Assembly (NCBI RefSeq): GCF_946463545.1 | Contig: NZ_OX296583.1 | Span: 620,001 to 684,000 of the forward strand | Length of the DNA: 64,000 nucleotides | Reading direction: 5' to 3' | From: Methanothermococcus thermolithotrophicus DSM 2095 | GTDB lineage: Archaea; AGJL01; Methanococci; Methanococcales; Methanococcaceae | Shown: one piece after another, positions 17,167 to 25,653 of the stretch | How positions within the stretch are numbered: position 1 is the stretch's first letter | Layout of the letters: each line of letters begins with the position of its first letter | The notes under the pieces: model-generated | Told to the model about the DNA's origin: nothing | Databases searched by the model: none | What the model saw: only the letters and a program-made list of their open reading frames with translations | Translations under genes and position numbers: made by a program

Positions 17167-19593
17167 CTAGAGAATATCATTATCTACTATGTTGTTATTT
17201 TTTAGATTTCCTAAAAATTCATCATCATCGATAAATTCTTCATCCATCTCAATATCATCATTGAATCCAAATTCATATGTGTATTCATGCAAACAAATAA
17301 CATACAATTTATCTTTTTTATAAACAATATCAAAATGTATCAATTCGCCATTTTCCGCCTCATTTTTGTACTTATAATAAGGATATTTTACAATATTCTC
17401 TACGTTTAAATTATTTTCCTCATTGTTATAAACACTATTTGGAATAACATCAATCTTTAAAGATTTGCTTTCCCTTACTTTGAAGAATTTACCCTCATCT
17501 TCGCTATACCGTATATCTCTATGCGAGTATCCAAATAATGTACTAATATTAAAAAATCTTTTTAAATTACTACCACTTAAATTGTAATGTTTGTAGAGCT
17601 CATCGCACATTTTCTTAATATCGCCGTAGGATATTGCATTGTTATCGTATTTTTTTAAAATACCTTCGGCATTTTTCATTAATTCTTTATCGTATGGCAC
17701 ATTTTTCTCTGGAACGTATATATTCAATATTCCATCAGGAGTTCTCCCCTTTCTATTCAATCTCCCACCCCTCTGCCCAATAGCGTCAATTGGTGCAACT
17801 TCACTATACATTAGATCCGCAGAAATATCTAAAGAAATCTCAATTACTTGCGTAGCAACTAAAATAAATGGTTTTTTATTTTTATTCCCATATTTTTCTT
17901 TAATTTCTTTTTCTTTTCTGTTTCTATCGTTATGTGTGAATTGAGAGTGATATAATATCACATTTGGATTTATACCATAATCTTCCAACTTATCCATTAA
18001 TATTTTGTAAAATTTTTTTGATTTTGAAACTGTATTTAATATTATAAACTGAGTTTTTCCATTAATATAATTATTTATAATACTATCAAAAACTTTTTCA
18101 TCAAATATTTCATATTCATTAAGAAACATCCTAAATGGCCTATAATCTAAACCTTCAACATCAACAATTGTATCATAATTCACCTTTTCATTTAAAAAGT
18201 TTGGAATTGTCCCAGACATTAGAAGATGAGGGATGTCCATTTCTTTCAATATATCAAATAACCCGTATAAATGAGATAATGTTGTTTTTTCATAATAATG
18301 AACTTCGTCAAAAATTATCACAGCATTTTGGATATTCCCCAAAGCAAAATCGGATTTTTTATAGCCATGGATAAATGAATAAATTAAATGATCAATTGTG
18401 GTAATCGTAATAGGTTTATGGAATATTTCCCCCTTAAAATTCTCATCACCAACTTTTTTTATTAATTTGGCCCCATAATCTTCATATTCATCATCTAAGT
18501 CCATATTGTCAAAGTCATCGAACTTTTTATTGTTCTCGTCGTTTTTTAATTTAATAAAACTCATTCCATGATATATTCCAACATTTTCTTTACCAAACTC
18601 TTTTTTTAGTCTATCAAACATAAAATTACTCGTTGTTTGGGTGGGCAGTGCAAATATTATTTTATTTTTATTGTATTTCTTCATTATCTCAAAAGCCCAC
18701 AAAAGAGAAGCCTCAGTTTTTCCCCTTCCACATGGTGCAAACAGTATTTGAAATTTTTTAGCTTTGTGTTTTATTTCATTTTGGTATTTGTAGAGCTCGA
18801 AATTAGGAATATATTCTTTTTTTAATTTGGGAATATAATGTTCTGGGTTTGTTAATACATCATTAAATAAATCGTATTTTAAATTATTCTCCAAGATATA
18901 CCTTTCAAAATTGTAGCTGGAATATATGTCCGCAGTTTTTAGTATTGAAAGCATAAAACAATATATACTTTTTATTTTTACAATGTCTTCTTTTCGATTA
19001 TTTAATAAATTAATTTCGCTGTATTCGGACTTTAAACCATCATTAAGAGCATTCCATATTTTTTTAGGTTTTGCCTTTTTATCAATATCAATAGTATTAA
19101 ACCCATCAAACTCAAAATATTCATTAAAATTAAGACAATTATACACATTGTAGGAATTAGTTAAAAATTTGTTTATATTGTCAATCAAATATTCGGTTTT
19201 TTTGATAATCTGATAATCATTATACAACCCACCATATAGCTGAGAATGATGCCCCAATATAGTTAATTTTACAAAATCATTCACATTCACTTTGTCCAAT
19301 ATGCCCATTGCATAAAAAGAATGTGGAAATTTATTTGATCGTTTGTTGTTTTTAATATTTCTTTGAAAATCTTTTGTTAATTTTCCAATATCATGTAAAT
19401 AAACCATTAAAAATAAATTTCTGTAGAGTTCAGATTTATCCATATCCCATCTATCGCAAAATTCCTCAACTTCAAATTTATTTGTTTCAATATATTGTTT
19501 AAGTATTTTTATGGCATCAATTGTATGGCCATTTAATGTTTGAAAGTATTTGTCCCCTTCCTTTAAACATAACTTTCCGATACTAGTATCCAA
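17167..19593 (-). CDS. cas3: CRISPR helicase-nuclease Cas3 (HD + DExH)
   Basis: 808 aa. An N-terminal HD nuclease domain (VYLHDIGKLTKDFQRN, then FPHSFYAMGIL and ILGHHSQLYGG) is fused to a superfamily 2 helicase: Walker A APCGRGKTEASLLWAF, motif II IIFDEVHYYE, motif III LLMSGTIPNF, and motifs V/VI VATQVIEISLDISADLMYSE and IGQRGGRLNRKGRTP. It degrades DNA after Cascade recognition. The start is TTG (19593) after GGGGTGGGATAA; it begins 15 bp after the cas5 stop. Confidence 0.95.
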   Translation of the reverse strand: MDTSIGKLCLKEGDKYFQTLNGHTIDAIKILKQYIETNKFEVEEFCDRWDMDKSELYRNLFLMVYLHDIGKLTKDFQRNIKNNKRSNKFPHSFYAMGILDKVNVNDFVKLTILGHHSQLYGGLYNDYQIIKKTEYLIDNINKFLTNSYNVYNCLNFNEYFEFDGFNTIDIDKKAKPKKIWNALNDGLKSEYSEINLLNNRKEDIVKIKSIYCFMLSILKTADIYSSYNFERYILENNLKYDLFNDVLTNPEHYIPKLKKEYIPNFELYKYQNEIKHKAKKFQILFAPCGRGKTEASLLWAFEIMKKYNKNKIIFALPTQTTSNFMFDRLKKEFGKENVGIYHGMSFIKLKNDENNKKFDDFDNMDLDDEYEDYGAKLIKKVGDENFKGEIFHKPITITTIDHLIYSFIHGYKKSDFALGNIQNAVIIFDEVHYYEKTTLSHLYGLFDILKEMDIPHLLMSGTIPNFLNEKVNYDTIVDVEGLDYRPFRMFLNEYEIFDEKVFDSIINNYINGKTQFIILNTVSKSKKFYKILMDKLEDYGINPNVILYHSQFTHNDRNRKEKEIKEKYGNKNKKPFILVATQVIEISLDISADLMYSEVAPIDAIGQRGGRLNRKGRTPDGILNIYVPEKNVPYDKELMKNAEGILKKYDNNAISYGDIKKMCDELYKHYNLSGSNLKRFFNISTLFGYSHRDIRYSEDEGKFFKVRESKSLKIDVIPNSVYNNEENNLNVENIVKYPYYKYKNEAENGELIHFDIVYKKDKLYVICLHEYTYEFGFNDDIEMDEEFIDDDEFLGNLKNNNIVDNDIL

Positions 19594-19608
19594 TTATCCC
19601 ACCCCATA

Positions 19609-20343
19609 TTAATATGCTAAAATACATTTATTTCCAATTTTAAAACATTGAAGTTTGTCGTTTAATTTAATATTACTCAGCGGTATTGAAACAGTTTTAA
19701 ATATGCTATCCCATTTTTTTCCAGATTTATCCTTTTTTATTAATTTATAAGGTATTCTCTCAACAGTGCAGTTTTCATATAGCCCCTCAACCACGCAGTT
19801 TAATTCGGATGATTCAGATATCTCCACTTCAACAATTTCGGAAACCTCCAAATCGCAGAGTTCATCTGAGCTCCCAAGGTACAGTGGTCGTTGTGGATTT
19901 AAAAGTGCGTTATTTATACACTCAATTTTTTCTTTTTCTCCAATTATGTAAATCTCGTAGGAGGGATTTACAAGAAATTCTTTAAACATTGGTGATGAAC
20001 TGTAATTTTTGAAATAACTCTTTCCATCTCCTTTTAATTTTAAGATCTTTGCCAATTCCTTAGATTTATTCTTAAAATCTATCGGAATAATGCCTATTTT
20101 TATACCCCAATCTTGAACGGTTAAATCATCCCTTTCCAGACCTAGTGCATTTGATATTAATCCCCGGATTACAGTAAATGAAGGTATTGAATATGTTAAA
20201 ATTAAACTATTTGAAAGTGGTTTTCTAAATGTGTTGAAATATAACCCTTCAATTTTAAATTTAAATCCATACAATGCGTTTTTGGTATTTTTAGAAGTAT
20301 CGTGATTAACAGCAGTCCTGTTTAAATATTCATCCAATGTCAT
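19609..20343 (-). CDS. cas5: CRISPR Cascade subunit Cas5 (type I-B)
   Basis: 244 aa. The N-terminal half has the Cas5 RAMP start ([47 protein letters not shown] in pattern), typical of the Cas5t/Cas5h branch; the rest contains [17 protein letters not shown] and [15 protein letters not shown], common in Cas5 proteins. It caps the 5' handle of the crRNA in Cascade. It sits between cas7 and cas3 with a 41-bp gap to cas7. Confidence 0.9.
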   Translation of the reverse strand: MTLDEYLNRTAVNHDTSKNTKNALYGFKFKIEGLYFNTFRKPLSNSLILTYSIPSFTVIRGLISNALGLERDDLTVQDWGIKIGIIPIDFKNKSKELAKILKLKGDGKSYFKNYSSSPMFKEFLVNPSYEIYIIGEKEKIECINNALLNPQRPLYLGSSDELCDLEVSEIVEVEISESSELNCVVEGLYENCTVERIPYKLIKKDKSGKKWDSIFKTVSIPLSNIKLNDKLQCFKIGNKCILAY

Positions 20344-20384
20344 ACCATCACCAAAAAATAAAATAAAGAAATAAAATAATATAT

Positions 20385-21284
20385 TTACAATGAATCCATA
20401 ACTTTCTTCAAAGCCTTGTTTGGCGTTAAAACTTCAATTTCTAAACCATTCAACATATCCTTAACTTCATCTTCATTAGTTACAACCCCCGAAATCATTC
20501 CGAAATATATATCTCCATATCCCCCAACATCTTCCAATATTTCCTTTAACCTGTCGATATTTAGGGTTCTACTCTCATCAATCTCCAAAGCTTTCTGCAA
20601 TCTGTGGGAATATCTATCCTGAACTGATGCAACCAATATATCCGGCGTAAAATCCGTTAATAATCGTGCCTGCTTTGAATAATCTGATAAATACCTAATT
20701 GCATCCAATATTAGTTTTATTCTTTCTTTTCTTTCATTATTGTCTACCTTATATTCAATAGAAAGTTTTCTTTCCTCATCATTTATTACTTCCTCCCCTC
20801 CAATTCTTTCAATGTCGATTGAGATACCACATTTATATATATTCGTTCCAATTTCGATATTTACAATATCCCCGCCCGTTTTTTCACCAATTTCTTTATA
20901 TTTTGACCTTGTTAGGAAATCTACTGTTGAATTGTCTTCAAAAGATAATAATCCGATAGCAGGAGATACTTTTAGTGGTGAAACTCTTACAGATGAACCA
21001 CTACCTTTTTTCGGCAGCATAAAACCGAATAAATCACAACCAATACAATTTTCAATATCTCCGCAAGTTTCTCCCCTATCATCTGGAACACATATATATT
21101 TATCTGTTGCTCTCCTAATCGCATCCCTGAAATAATGCCTCATAGCTTGACCAGATACATAAGGATATTCTACGCCGTCTTTTTTGTATTTTTTAACATC
21201 TATATAGTTACTTTCCCCCTCTCCAGAATTTAAATTTGTTAAATCAACTTCTGACAACCATGCAACATTTATCCCTTTTTTCAT
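20385..21284 (-). CDS. cas7: CRISPR Cascade backbone Cas7 (Cst2/DevR family)
   Basis: 299 aa from the ATG at 21284 (an in-frame TTG precedes it). The protein has the DevR/Cst2 pattern: [40 protein letters not shown], a Cys cluster ([15 protein letters not shown]) and [17 protein letters not shown]. Cas7 copies polymerise along the spacer part of the crRNA. This family points to the I-B (Tneap) lineage, together with the zinc-finger Cas8 upstream. Confidence 0.92.
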   Translation of the reverse strand: MKKGINVAWLSEVDLTNLNSGEGESNYIDVKKYKKDGVEYPYVSGQAMRHYFRDAIRRATDKYICVPDDRGETCGDIENCIGCDLFGFMLPKKGSGSSVRVSPLKVSPAIGLLSFEDNSTVDFLTRSKYKEIGEKTGGDIVNIEIGTNIYKCGISIDIERIGGEEVINDEERKLSIEYKVDNNERKERIKLILDAIRYLSDYSKQARLLTDFTPDILVASVQDRYSHRLQKALEIDESRTLNIDRLKEILEDVGGYGDIYFGMISGVVTNEDEVKDMLNGLEIEVLTPNKALKKVMDSL

Positions 21285-21299
21285 CAATATCGCCCCAAA

Positions 21300-22781
21300 T
21301 TATTCAGTATTTTCGTTATTATTTTCACGTTTATGTTGTTTAATTGAAATATACATACAGGAATATATTTCCAATAAATCCCTCAGCTCTTTCCAATTTT
21401 CTTCATATTCTTTTACTAATGATATTAAATTTCCCAACACCATGGGATTAATGTACTTAGTATCCTCATCACTCAAAGAAATCATTTTTCTACTTATTTC
21501 CCTCATCACTCCCCAAAACTCCTCAGATGTTCTCACTTTATCCAGCTTGTAAAGTAGATTTAAATTGTTATGCCTACATACCTCTGCAATTACATGCCCT
21601 GATTTTTTAATGGTTTCTAAATGTTCTTTTGGAATACCCAATTTAGTCCACCTCCAATTGATAATAATTTTTTCTAAAATCTCTCTCGCATCGTTAAATA
21701 ACACAATATCGTAGCTGTTTTTTGGAATAAAACATTTAGCAAATTTTCTAAAATTGTTAGTTAGAAATGCTTCTGATATTTTCTCCCGGAGTGCATTAGA
21801 TTTATCAAAATCAGGCTTCTTTTTTTCGTTATCTCTAACATATATCTTATTCAAAAAATCCCCATACAATAAATCCCCATCTAATTCCCCAATTATCGTT
21901 CTCATTACTTCAAATATTTCTCCCAACATTTCGAACTTATCTACTTTGATATTTTTTACAGTACCACTCGGAATGTTTATAATATACCATTCAACATTAG
22001 GATTTTCATTTAATTTGGCGTTATCAATTAAATATTCGTAAAATTTTAACAATACAGAATACCTACCATAGATATCTCTATTTCCTCCAATATTGCAGTA
22101 TCTATCGCTATTTTTAAGAATCCCTGCACCCCTGTATCTCTCTTTAAATTTACTTAACTTAACTAAATCATTAATGTATGGGATGAACATGTAGGCTTTA
22201 TCACCCATATATTTGTATAAATAATCGTCAGTCCATTCCAATATCCCAGTTAAATAGCATTTTGGACATATCTCTTTATAGTTTTCAGCATTTCCCCTTA
22301 TTCCCCCTAAACTTTTTATTTTTGTAGTCATGGGATAGGATGCCTGTTTCATATTTTGATATTCTTTTGAAAATTCACCGCCACAGCACAAACAAACTTT
22401 ACCGGATTTTGAATTTTTTGGTTTAGTAGTTATCAATTTAAATATTTTAGTAAGTTCATCTTTTGGATTTAAGTATATTTTTTCTTTTAATGTATTTACT
22501 CCATTTTTATCCTTTGAACCATATTGAATAAGGATATAGTCCTTTTTCACCCTTTTTTTAATGCCTTTTTTATCTTTCACCTCAATTAATAGTTTTTCAT
22601 TTTTCAATTGCTCAATTTCGCTAGCAAAGTCTTTTATAAAATTATCAATATCATCCAACTGGACTGTTATTTTATCCGGTTTTATTTCTGGATAATAACC
22701 CATATTTCTAAAAATATGATATAAGTTTTCTATCCCATTATCTATCCAAAAATCATCACATTTTTTGAATTCTAACTCCAT
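21300..22781 (-). CDS. cas8: CRISPR Cascade large subunit Cas8 (Cst1/Cas8b-like, zinc finger)
   Basis: 493 aa. It has a central zinc-binding pair CLCCGGEF ... CPKCYLTGILEW (four Cys) and the motif YNDLVKLSKFKERYRGAG in pattern, consistent with the Cst1-type large subunits of I-B systems. First gene of the minus-strand cas operon, 13-15 bp ahead of cas7. The large subunit recognises the PAM and recruits Cas3. Assignment to the exact Cas8 subfamily rests on length, zinc finger and gene order, since large subunits diverge quickly. Confidence 0.85.
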   Translation of the reverse strand: MELEFKKCDDFWIDNGIENLYHIFRNMGYYPEIKPDKITVQLDDIDNFIKDFASEIEQLKNEKLLIEVKDKKGIKKRVKKDYILIQYGSKDKNGVNTLKEKIYLNPKDELTKIFKLITTKPKNSKSGKVCLCCGGEFSKEYQNMKQASYPMTTKIKSLGGIRGNAENYKEICPKCYLTGILEWTDDYLYKYMGDKAYMFIPYINDLVKLSKFKERYRGAGILKNSDRYCNIGGNRDIYGRYSVLLKFYEYLIDNAKLNENPNVEWYIINIPSGTVKNIKVDKFEMLGEIFEVMRTIIGELDGDLLYGDFLNKIYVRDNEKKKPDFDKSNALREKISEAFLTNNFRKFAKCFIPKNSYDIVLFNDAREILEKIIINWRWTKLGIPKEHLETIKKSGHVIAEVCRHNNLNLLYKLDKVRTSEEFWGVMREISRKMISLSDEDTKYINPMVLGNLISLVKEYEENWKELRDLLEIYSCMYISIKQHKRENNNENTE

Positions 22782-22964
22782 ATGACCCCCCGATTATTTT
22801 ATTTCAATAGGTTACCCCGTCATCATGTTGGTATATAATATATCATTCATTATTAAAAGTGAATTAACCAATATTTAAATTTAACTATTAACCAATTTAG
22901 TTAAGTTTTATATAATATGAGGTTAAATATAGGCTCCCGATAAATATTTACGAAAGGAGAAAAC
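22782..22964. promoter_or_regulatory. Divergent promoter region between cas8 and csa3 with direct repeats
   Basis: A TATA-like GTATATAATATA at 22831-22842 can serve the leftward cas operon, and TTTATATAATAT at 22909-22920 the rightward csa3 gene. Between them the decamer ATTAACCAAT occurs twice, at 22865-22874 and 22889-22898, 24 bp apart. The spacing of slightly over two helical turns and the position upstream of both TATA boxes suggest an operator, possibly for Csa3. Confidence 0.55.
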
Positions 22965-23570
22965 ATGACCACGCACATAATAAACATGGGTTTTCATACG
23001 GAACACGTGTATAAACCAATTGCAGAATTTGGAGCAAAAAAAGTAGTTTTAATTTACTCAAAGGATGATGAAGAATATACATCAGAAGAAGATTTTAAAA
23101 AAATAGATGTGGCACTGAATAAAGCAAAAGAACTATGCAACATGCTCGGGATTGATTGTGAAGAAGTAGAAGTAAAAGGCATGGAATTCGAAAAGAATGT
23201 TGAAATTTTTAGAGAGCTCATGCAGAATGAAAACAATAGAATAATTGTAAATATAACCGGCGGAAGAAAAATAACCTCTTTTGCACTACTCTACGCTTCC
23301 CTTTATGAATTTCAAAAAATAGATAAAATAGTATATGTTCACAACAAAAGAATAGTTGAGTTTCCAAAAATAGCACATCCCTACAACTTAACCAAATTTG
23401 AAAGAAAGATACTATCTTCATTAAATGAAGGAGAAAAAACAATAACCGATTTGGCAAAAGAATTCAATGTTTCCCTTCCTGCAATAGTTAAATATATAAA
23501 CTCTTTAGAGCAAAAGAAACTTGTAAAAACCCATAAAATTGGAAGAAAAAGAATAGTAAATATAATTTAA
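22965..23570 (+). CDS. csa3: CARF-domain transcriptional regulator Csa3
   Basis: 201 aa. The N-terminal CARF domain starts MTTHIINMGFHTEHVYKPIAEFGAKKVVLIYS in pattern and includes the ligand-pocket-type INITGGRK-like segment IVNITGGRKI. The C-terminus is a winged helix (LTKFERKILSSL, TITDLAKEFNVSLPAIVKYINSLEQKKLV). Csa3 regulators bind cyclic oligoadenylate or related signals in other archaea and control cas genes. It is divergent from the cas operon, with a GAAAGGAG Shine-Dalgarno, and is the obvious regulator of it. Confidence 0.9.
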   Translation: MTTHIINMGFHTEHVYKPIAEFGAKKVVLIYSKDDEEYTSEEDFKKIDVALNKAKELCNMLGIDCEEVEVKGMEFEKNVEIFRELMQNENNRIIVNITGGRKITSFALLYASLYEFQKIDKIVYVHNKRIVEFPKIAHPYNLTKFERKILSSLNEGEKTITDLAKEFNVSLPAIVKYINSLEQKKLVKTHKIGRKRIVNII

Positions 23571-23631
23571 CTAAAATTAATTTTTAATAAAATAAAACAG
23601 AAAAAAAACAGAAACCAAACTACTTAAATAA

Positions 23632-23677
23632 AAAAGGGCCGGGACCGGGAATCGAACCCGGGTCAGGGGATCCACAG
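23632..23677. repeat. attL (46-bp copy of the tRNA-His 3' part)
   Basis: Identical to 38605-38650. It includes the acceptor and T arms and half of the anticodon arm of tRNA-His on the minus strand, then diverges right after CCACAG. It is a fragment left by integration, not a functional tRNA. Confidence 0.95.
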
Positions 23678-23711
23678 CAGAGACTGAAATAATGCAGTTT
23701 TTGGTGATATT

Positions 23712-23879
23712 ATGAATGCAAAAATGAAGGATATTAAAATAAAGCAAAATACGAGGGACAAACTCAAAATATTATGTACAACGAAAGGTTATAGGTCATA
23801 CGATGAATTAATTAACGAAATGTTGAGTTTCTACTGTGAAAAAAAGAATATAAAAATATCAATAACAATTGGGGAATAA
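23712..23879 (+). CDS. Small ribbon-helix-helix-like protein
   Basis: 55 aa. The pattern IKIKQNTRDKLKILC, then GYRSYDELINEMLSFYCEKKN resembles a ribbon-helix-helix (CopG/Arc) DNA-binding domain: a short basic beta strand, a helix, and a second helix after a SYDEL turn. GGTGATATT precedes the ATG. It is the first gene inside attL. Small RHH regulators are common in archaeal viruses. Confidence 0.65.
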   Translation: MNAKMKDIKIKQNTRDKLKILCTTKGYRSYDELINEMLSFYCEKKNIKISITIGE

Positions 23880-23918
23880 ATATAAATCATAAACAACAAT
23901 ATAATATTGGGTGAAAAT

Positions 23919-24152
23919 ATGAAATACGGAAAAACCACAAAAAAATACACAGAGAGAATTAAAAAACAACCCAGAGTAAGAAAAATAAAAAAATATGTTG
24001 ATTATGATGAGCTCCCAGCATGGATAAGAAGAGCAGAGGATAGGATAAATAAAATGAGTCATGAAGAATTTTGCGATGAGATGGTAAAATTTGGAACAGA
24101 AGCAAAAAAAGCAGGGGGAGTTGTAAATTTAGTGTTTAGGGATATACACTAA
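23919..24152 (+). CDS. Hypothetical provirus protein
   Basis: 77 aa from the ATG at 23919, which follows GGGTGAAAAT; a TTG 12 bases upstream is unlikely. The N-terminus is very basic (KYGKTTKKYTERIKKQPRVRKIKKYV), followed by an amphipathic region (ELPAWIRRAEDRINKMSHEEFCDEMVKFG). No known family recognised. It overlaps by 24 bases the end of the convergent PIN-domain remnant. Confidence 0.5.
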   Translation: MKYGKTTKKYTERIKKQPRVRKIKKYVDYDELPAWIRRAEDRINKMSHEEFCDEMVKFGTEAKKAGGVVNLVFRDIH

Positions 24153-24660
24153 GTTTATGAATTCATCGGGAGATAATATTTCTGGTGGGGATATATTTAG
24201 TTTATTTTTGAATTCTGATATTATCAATCTTTTATTTTTTTCTTTTCTTAAATCAGTTCTGTTAAATGTGATTAAATATTGGCAACCTAATTTCGATGAC
24301 TCATATACTACTTTCATGTCAGACTGTTTTAAGTGGCTCAAAGTTGAAGGCAGTTTTAAACTTTTTGCTCTTTTGTATATCGTGATATTATTAGACCAAT
24401 GAAAACAACCAAACCCACTTTTCAAAAACTCTTTTTTTTACATATTTTGGAGCTTGTATAAATTCATATGCCACCATTAATGGAATAATCCCTTTGATTC
24501 GAGTATTGCTACATATTAATTTTGCAAATGCCTGTGCATTTTCCATATTATTTATTTCTTCGTTTAGTTTTTTAATTGATTTTGCGGATTTTTTCAAAGT
24601 AGTTTCTGTTTCGCCCAAATACCCTAAAACATTTGTATCAACTGCAACTTTAACAACCAT
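24129..24660 (-). pseudogene. PIN-domain nuclease, split by a frameshift
   Basis: The N-terminal half (24391-24660) begins VKVAVDTNVLGYLGET, the first PIN motif with its Asp. The C-terminal half (24129-24425, another frame) continues with SDMKVVYESSKLGCQYLITFNRTDLR, which has the Asp and the LITFNRxDL end of PIN proteins. The two frames overlap around 24391-24425, where one indel would rejoin them into a full-length PIN protein of roughly 150-180 aa. PIN proteins are metal-dependent RNases, often toxins. The gene overlaps the stop of the 146-aa gene upstream, a toxin-antitoxin-like layout. It may be a decayed gene or a sequencing error. Confidence 0.6.
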
Positions 24661-25090
24661 GTTTTCCCTTTAATAATCTTTTCAAAGGTTTTGAAAAATC
24701 AGGTATAAAATCTATTCCAAGTATATCCATCTTCCCCATGTTCCTGCTCCATTCTTCCAAGTCCTTTTCTGGATGTTTCGATTTTTCTAAATCAATAACT
24801 TTTTTACTCTTAATCTTTTCATCCTGTTCCTGTGCCTGTTCGCTTCTTTCTTCATGAAGTTCCCTTGCAACATTTAATAAATGTTGGATGTATTCCTCAT
24901 CGTATTTTTCTTCATTGTATTCTTTATTTTCAATCATGTTCTTTATGTAATTTGCTACTATCTCTTTATTTTCTGGATATGATAATGTAGGGTCAATTAA
25001 CGCTTCCAAATCAATTAAATCCTCATCAATACCGTGTTTTTTTAAAAACCTTTTTAAGTTGTATATTTGCAATCCCTTACTCATTACCAT
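24650..25090 (-). CDS. Hypothetical acidic protein, possible antitoxin partner of PIN gene
   Basis: 146 aa, highly charged, mostly helical (LKRFLKKHGIDEDLIDLEALIDP, NVARELHEERSEQAQEQDEKIKSKK). No family recognised. Two start ATGs, MVMSKG, lie behind GGTGAGG. Its end overlaps the start of the PIN gene by 11 bases, so they are translated together. An antitoxin role is only a positional guess. Confidence 0.5.
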   Translation of the reverse strand: MVMSKGLQIYNLKRFLKKHGIDEDLIDLEALIDPTLSYPENKEIVANYIKNMIENKEYNEEKYDEEYIQHLLNVARELHEERSEQAQEQDEKIKSKKVIDLEKSKHPEKDLEEWSRNMGKMDILGIDFIPDFSKPLKRLLKGKHGC

Positions 25091-25185
25091 TTCCTCACCT
25101 CATCTATCAATCTGTTTGTGGAGTATGTCAGTGCAACAGTAAATGCAAGAACTACAATACCCCAAAAAATTACCTTGTCAAGCAT
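25084..25185 (-). CDS. 33-aa single-helix membrane protein
   Basis: Reads MLDKVIFWGIVVLAFTVALTY then a polar end (STNRLIDEVRKW). One membrane helix. GGGGGTGG lies four bases before the ATG. It overlaps the end of the 159-aa gene by 16 bases and the start of the 146-aa gene by a few, so it is tightly packed in the structural operon. Tiny membrane proteins of this kind are found in virions with an internal membrane. Confidence 0.55.
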   Translation of the reverse strand: MLDKVIFWGIVVLAFTVALTYSTNRLIDEVRKW

Positions 25186-25649
25186 TTAACCACCCCCACA
25201 GGAATGTTAAAGTATTTGCATAGTTCCATAACTTTATCATATTCCAAGATGTCCCCGACTATTTTTCCATCTTCTTGGTGTATTATAAACCTGAAATTTT
25301 CATCATCGAATGTTAAATAATTTTTTTTGAAAACTTCTTCATTGACCTTTACAGAAGTAAGTATCCTCTTAACTTCCACTATTTTCATATTTCTAAAAAC
25401 TTCAATAACCTTGTGATTAAATACAAATAAAGAATATATGAAATTCTTTTTACCCTCAACCGTTTCCAAAGATAAATATACTTTCCAGGCATAATTACAT
25501 ATTGCATCTACGTTTTTTGGTGGTTTTGTGTTCCATTCCCTAACATCCTCATTTATAAAATTCCGTAAATGGTAGTAAAAATATTTCTGCTCTTTGAATC
25601 TCTCCAAATAATAGTTGCATAGCTCGATGTATGTATAATATTTTTTCAT
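25170..25649 (-). CDS. Hypothetical provirus protein
   Basis: 159 aa, soluble, no signal. Tyr- and Phe-rich N-terminus (KKYYTYIELCNYYLERFKEQKYFYYHLRNFI), followed by a mixed alpha/beta region. No family recognised. It begins 4 bases after the stop of the 670-aa candidate spike gene, so it may be a late gene, such as an assembly or host-interaction factor. Confidence 0.5.
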   Translation of the reverse strand: MKKYYTYIELCNYYLERFKEQKYFYYHLRNFINEDVREWNTKPPKNVDAICNYAWKVYLSLETVEGKKNFIYSLFVFNHKVIEVFRNMKIVEVKRILTSVKVNEEVFKKNYLTFDDENFRFIIHQEDGKIVGDILEYDKVMELCKYFNIPVGVVKCLTR

Positions 25650-25653
25650 ACAC

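Noticed and set aside
22965-23570. Type III (Csm6/Csx1-like) CARF effector
   Set aside because: The CARF domain is fused to a winged helix, not a HEPN nuclease, and no cas10 or csm/cmr genes are present.
23632-23677. A second tRNA-His gene
   Set aside because: Only the 3' part is present; the sequence departs from the tRNA in the anticodon loop, as expected for attL.
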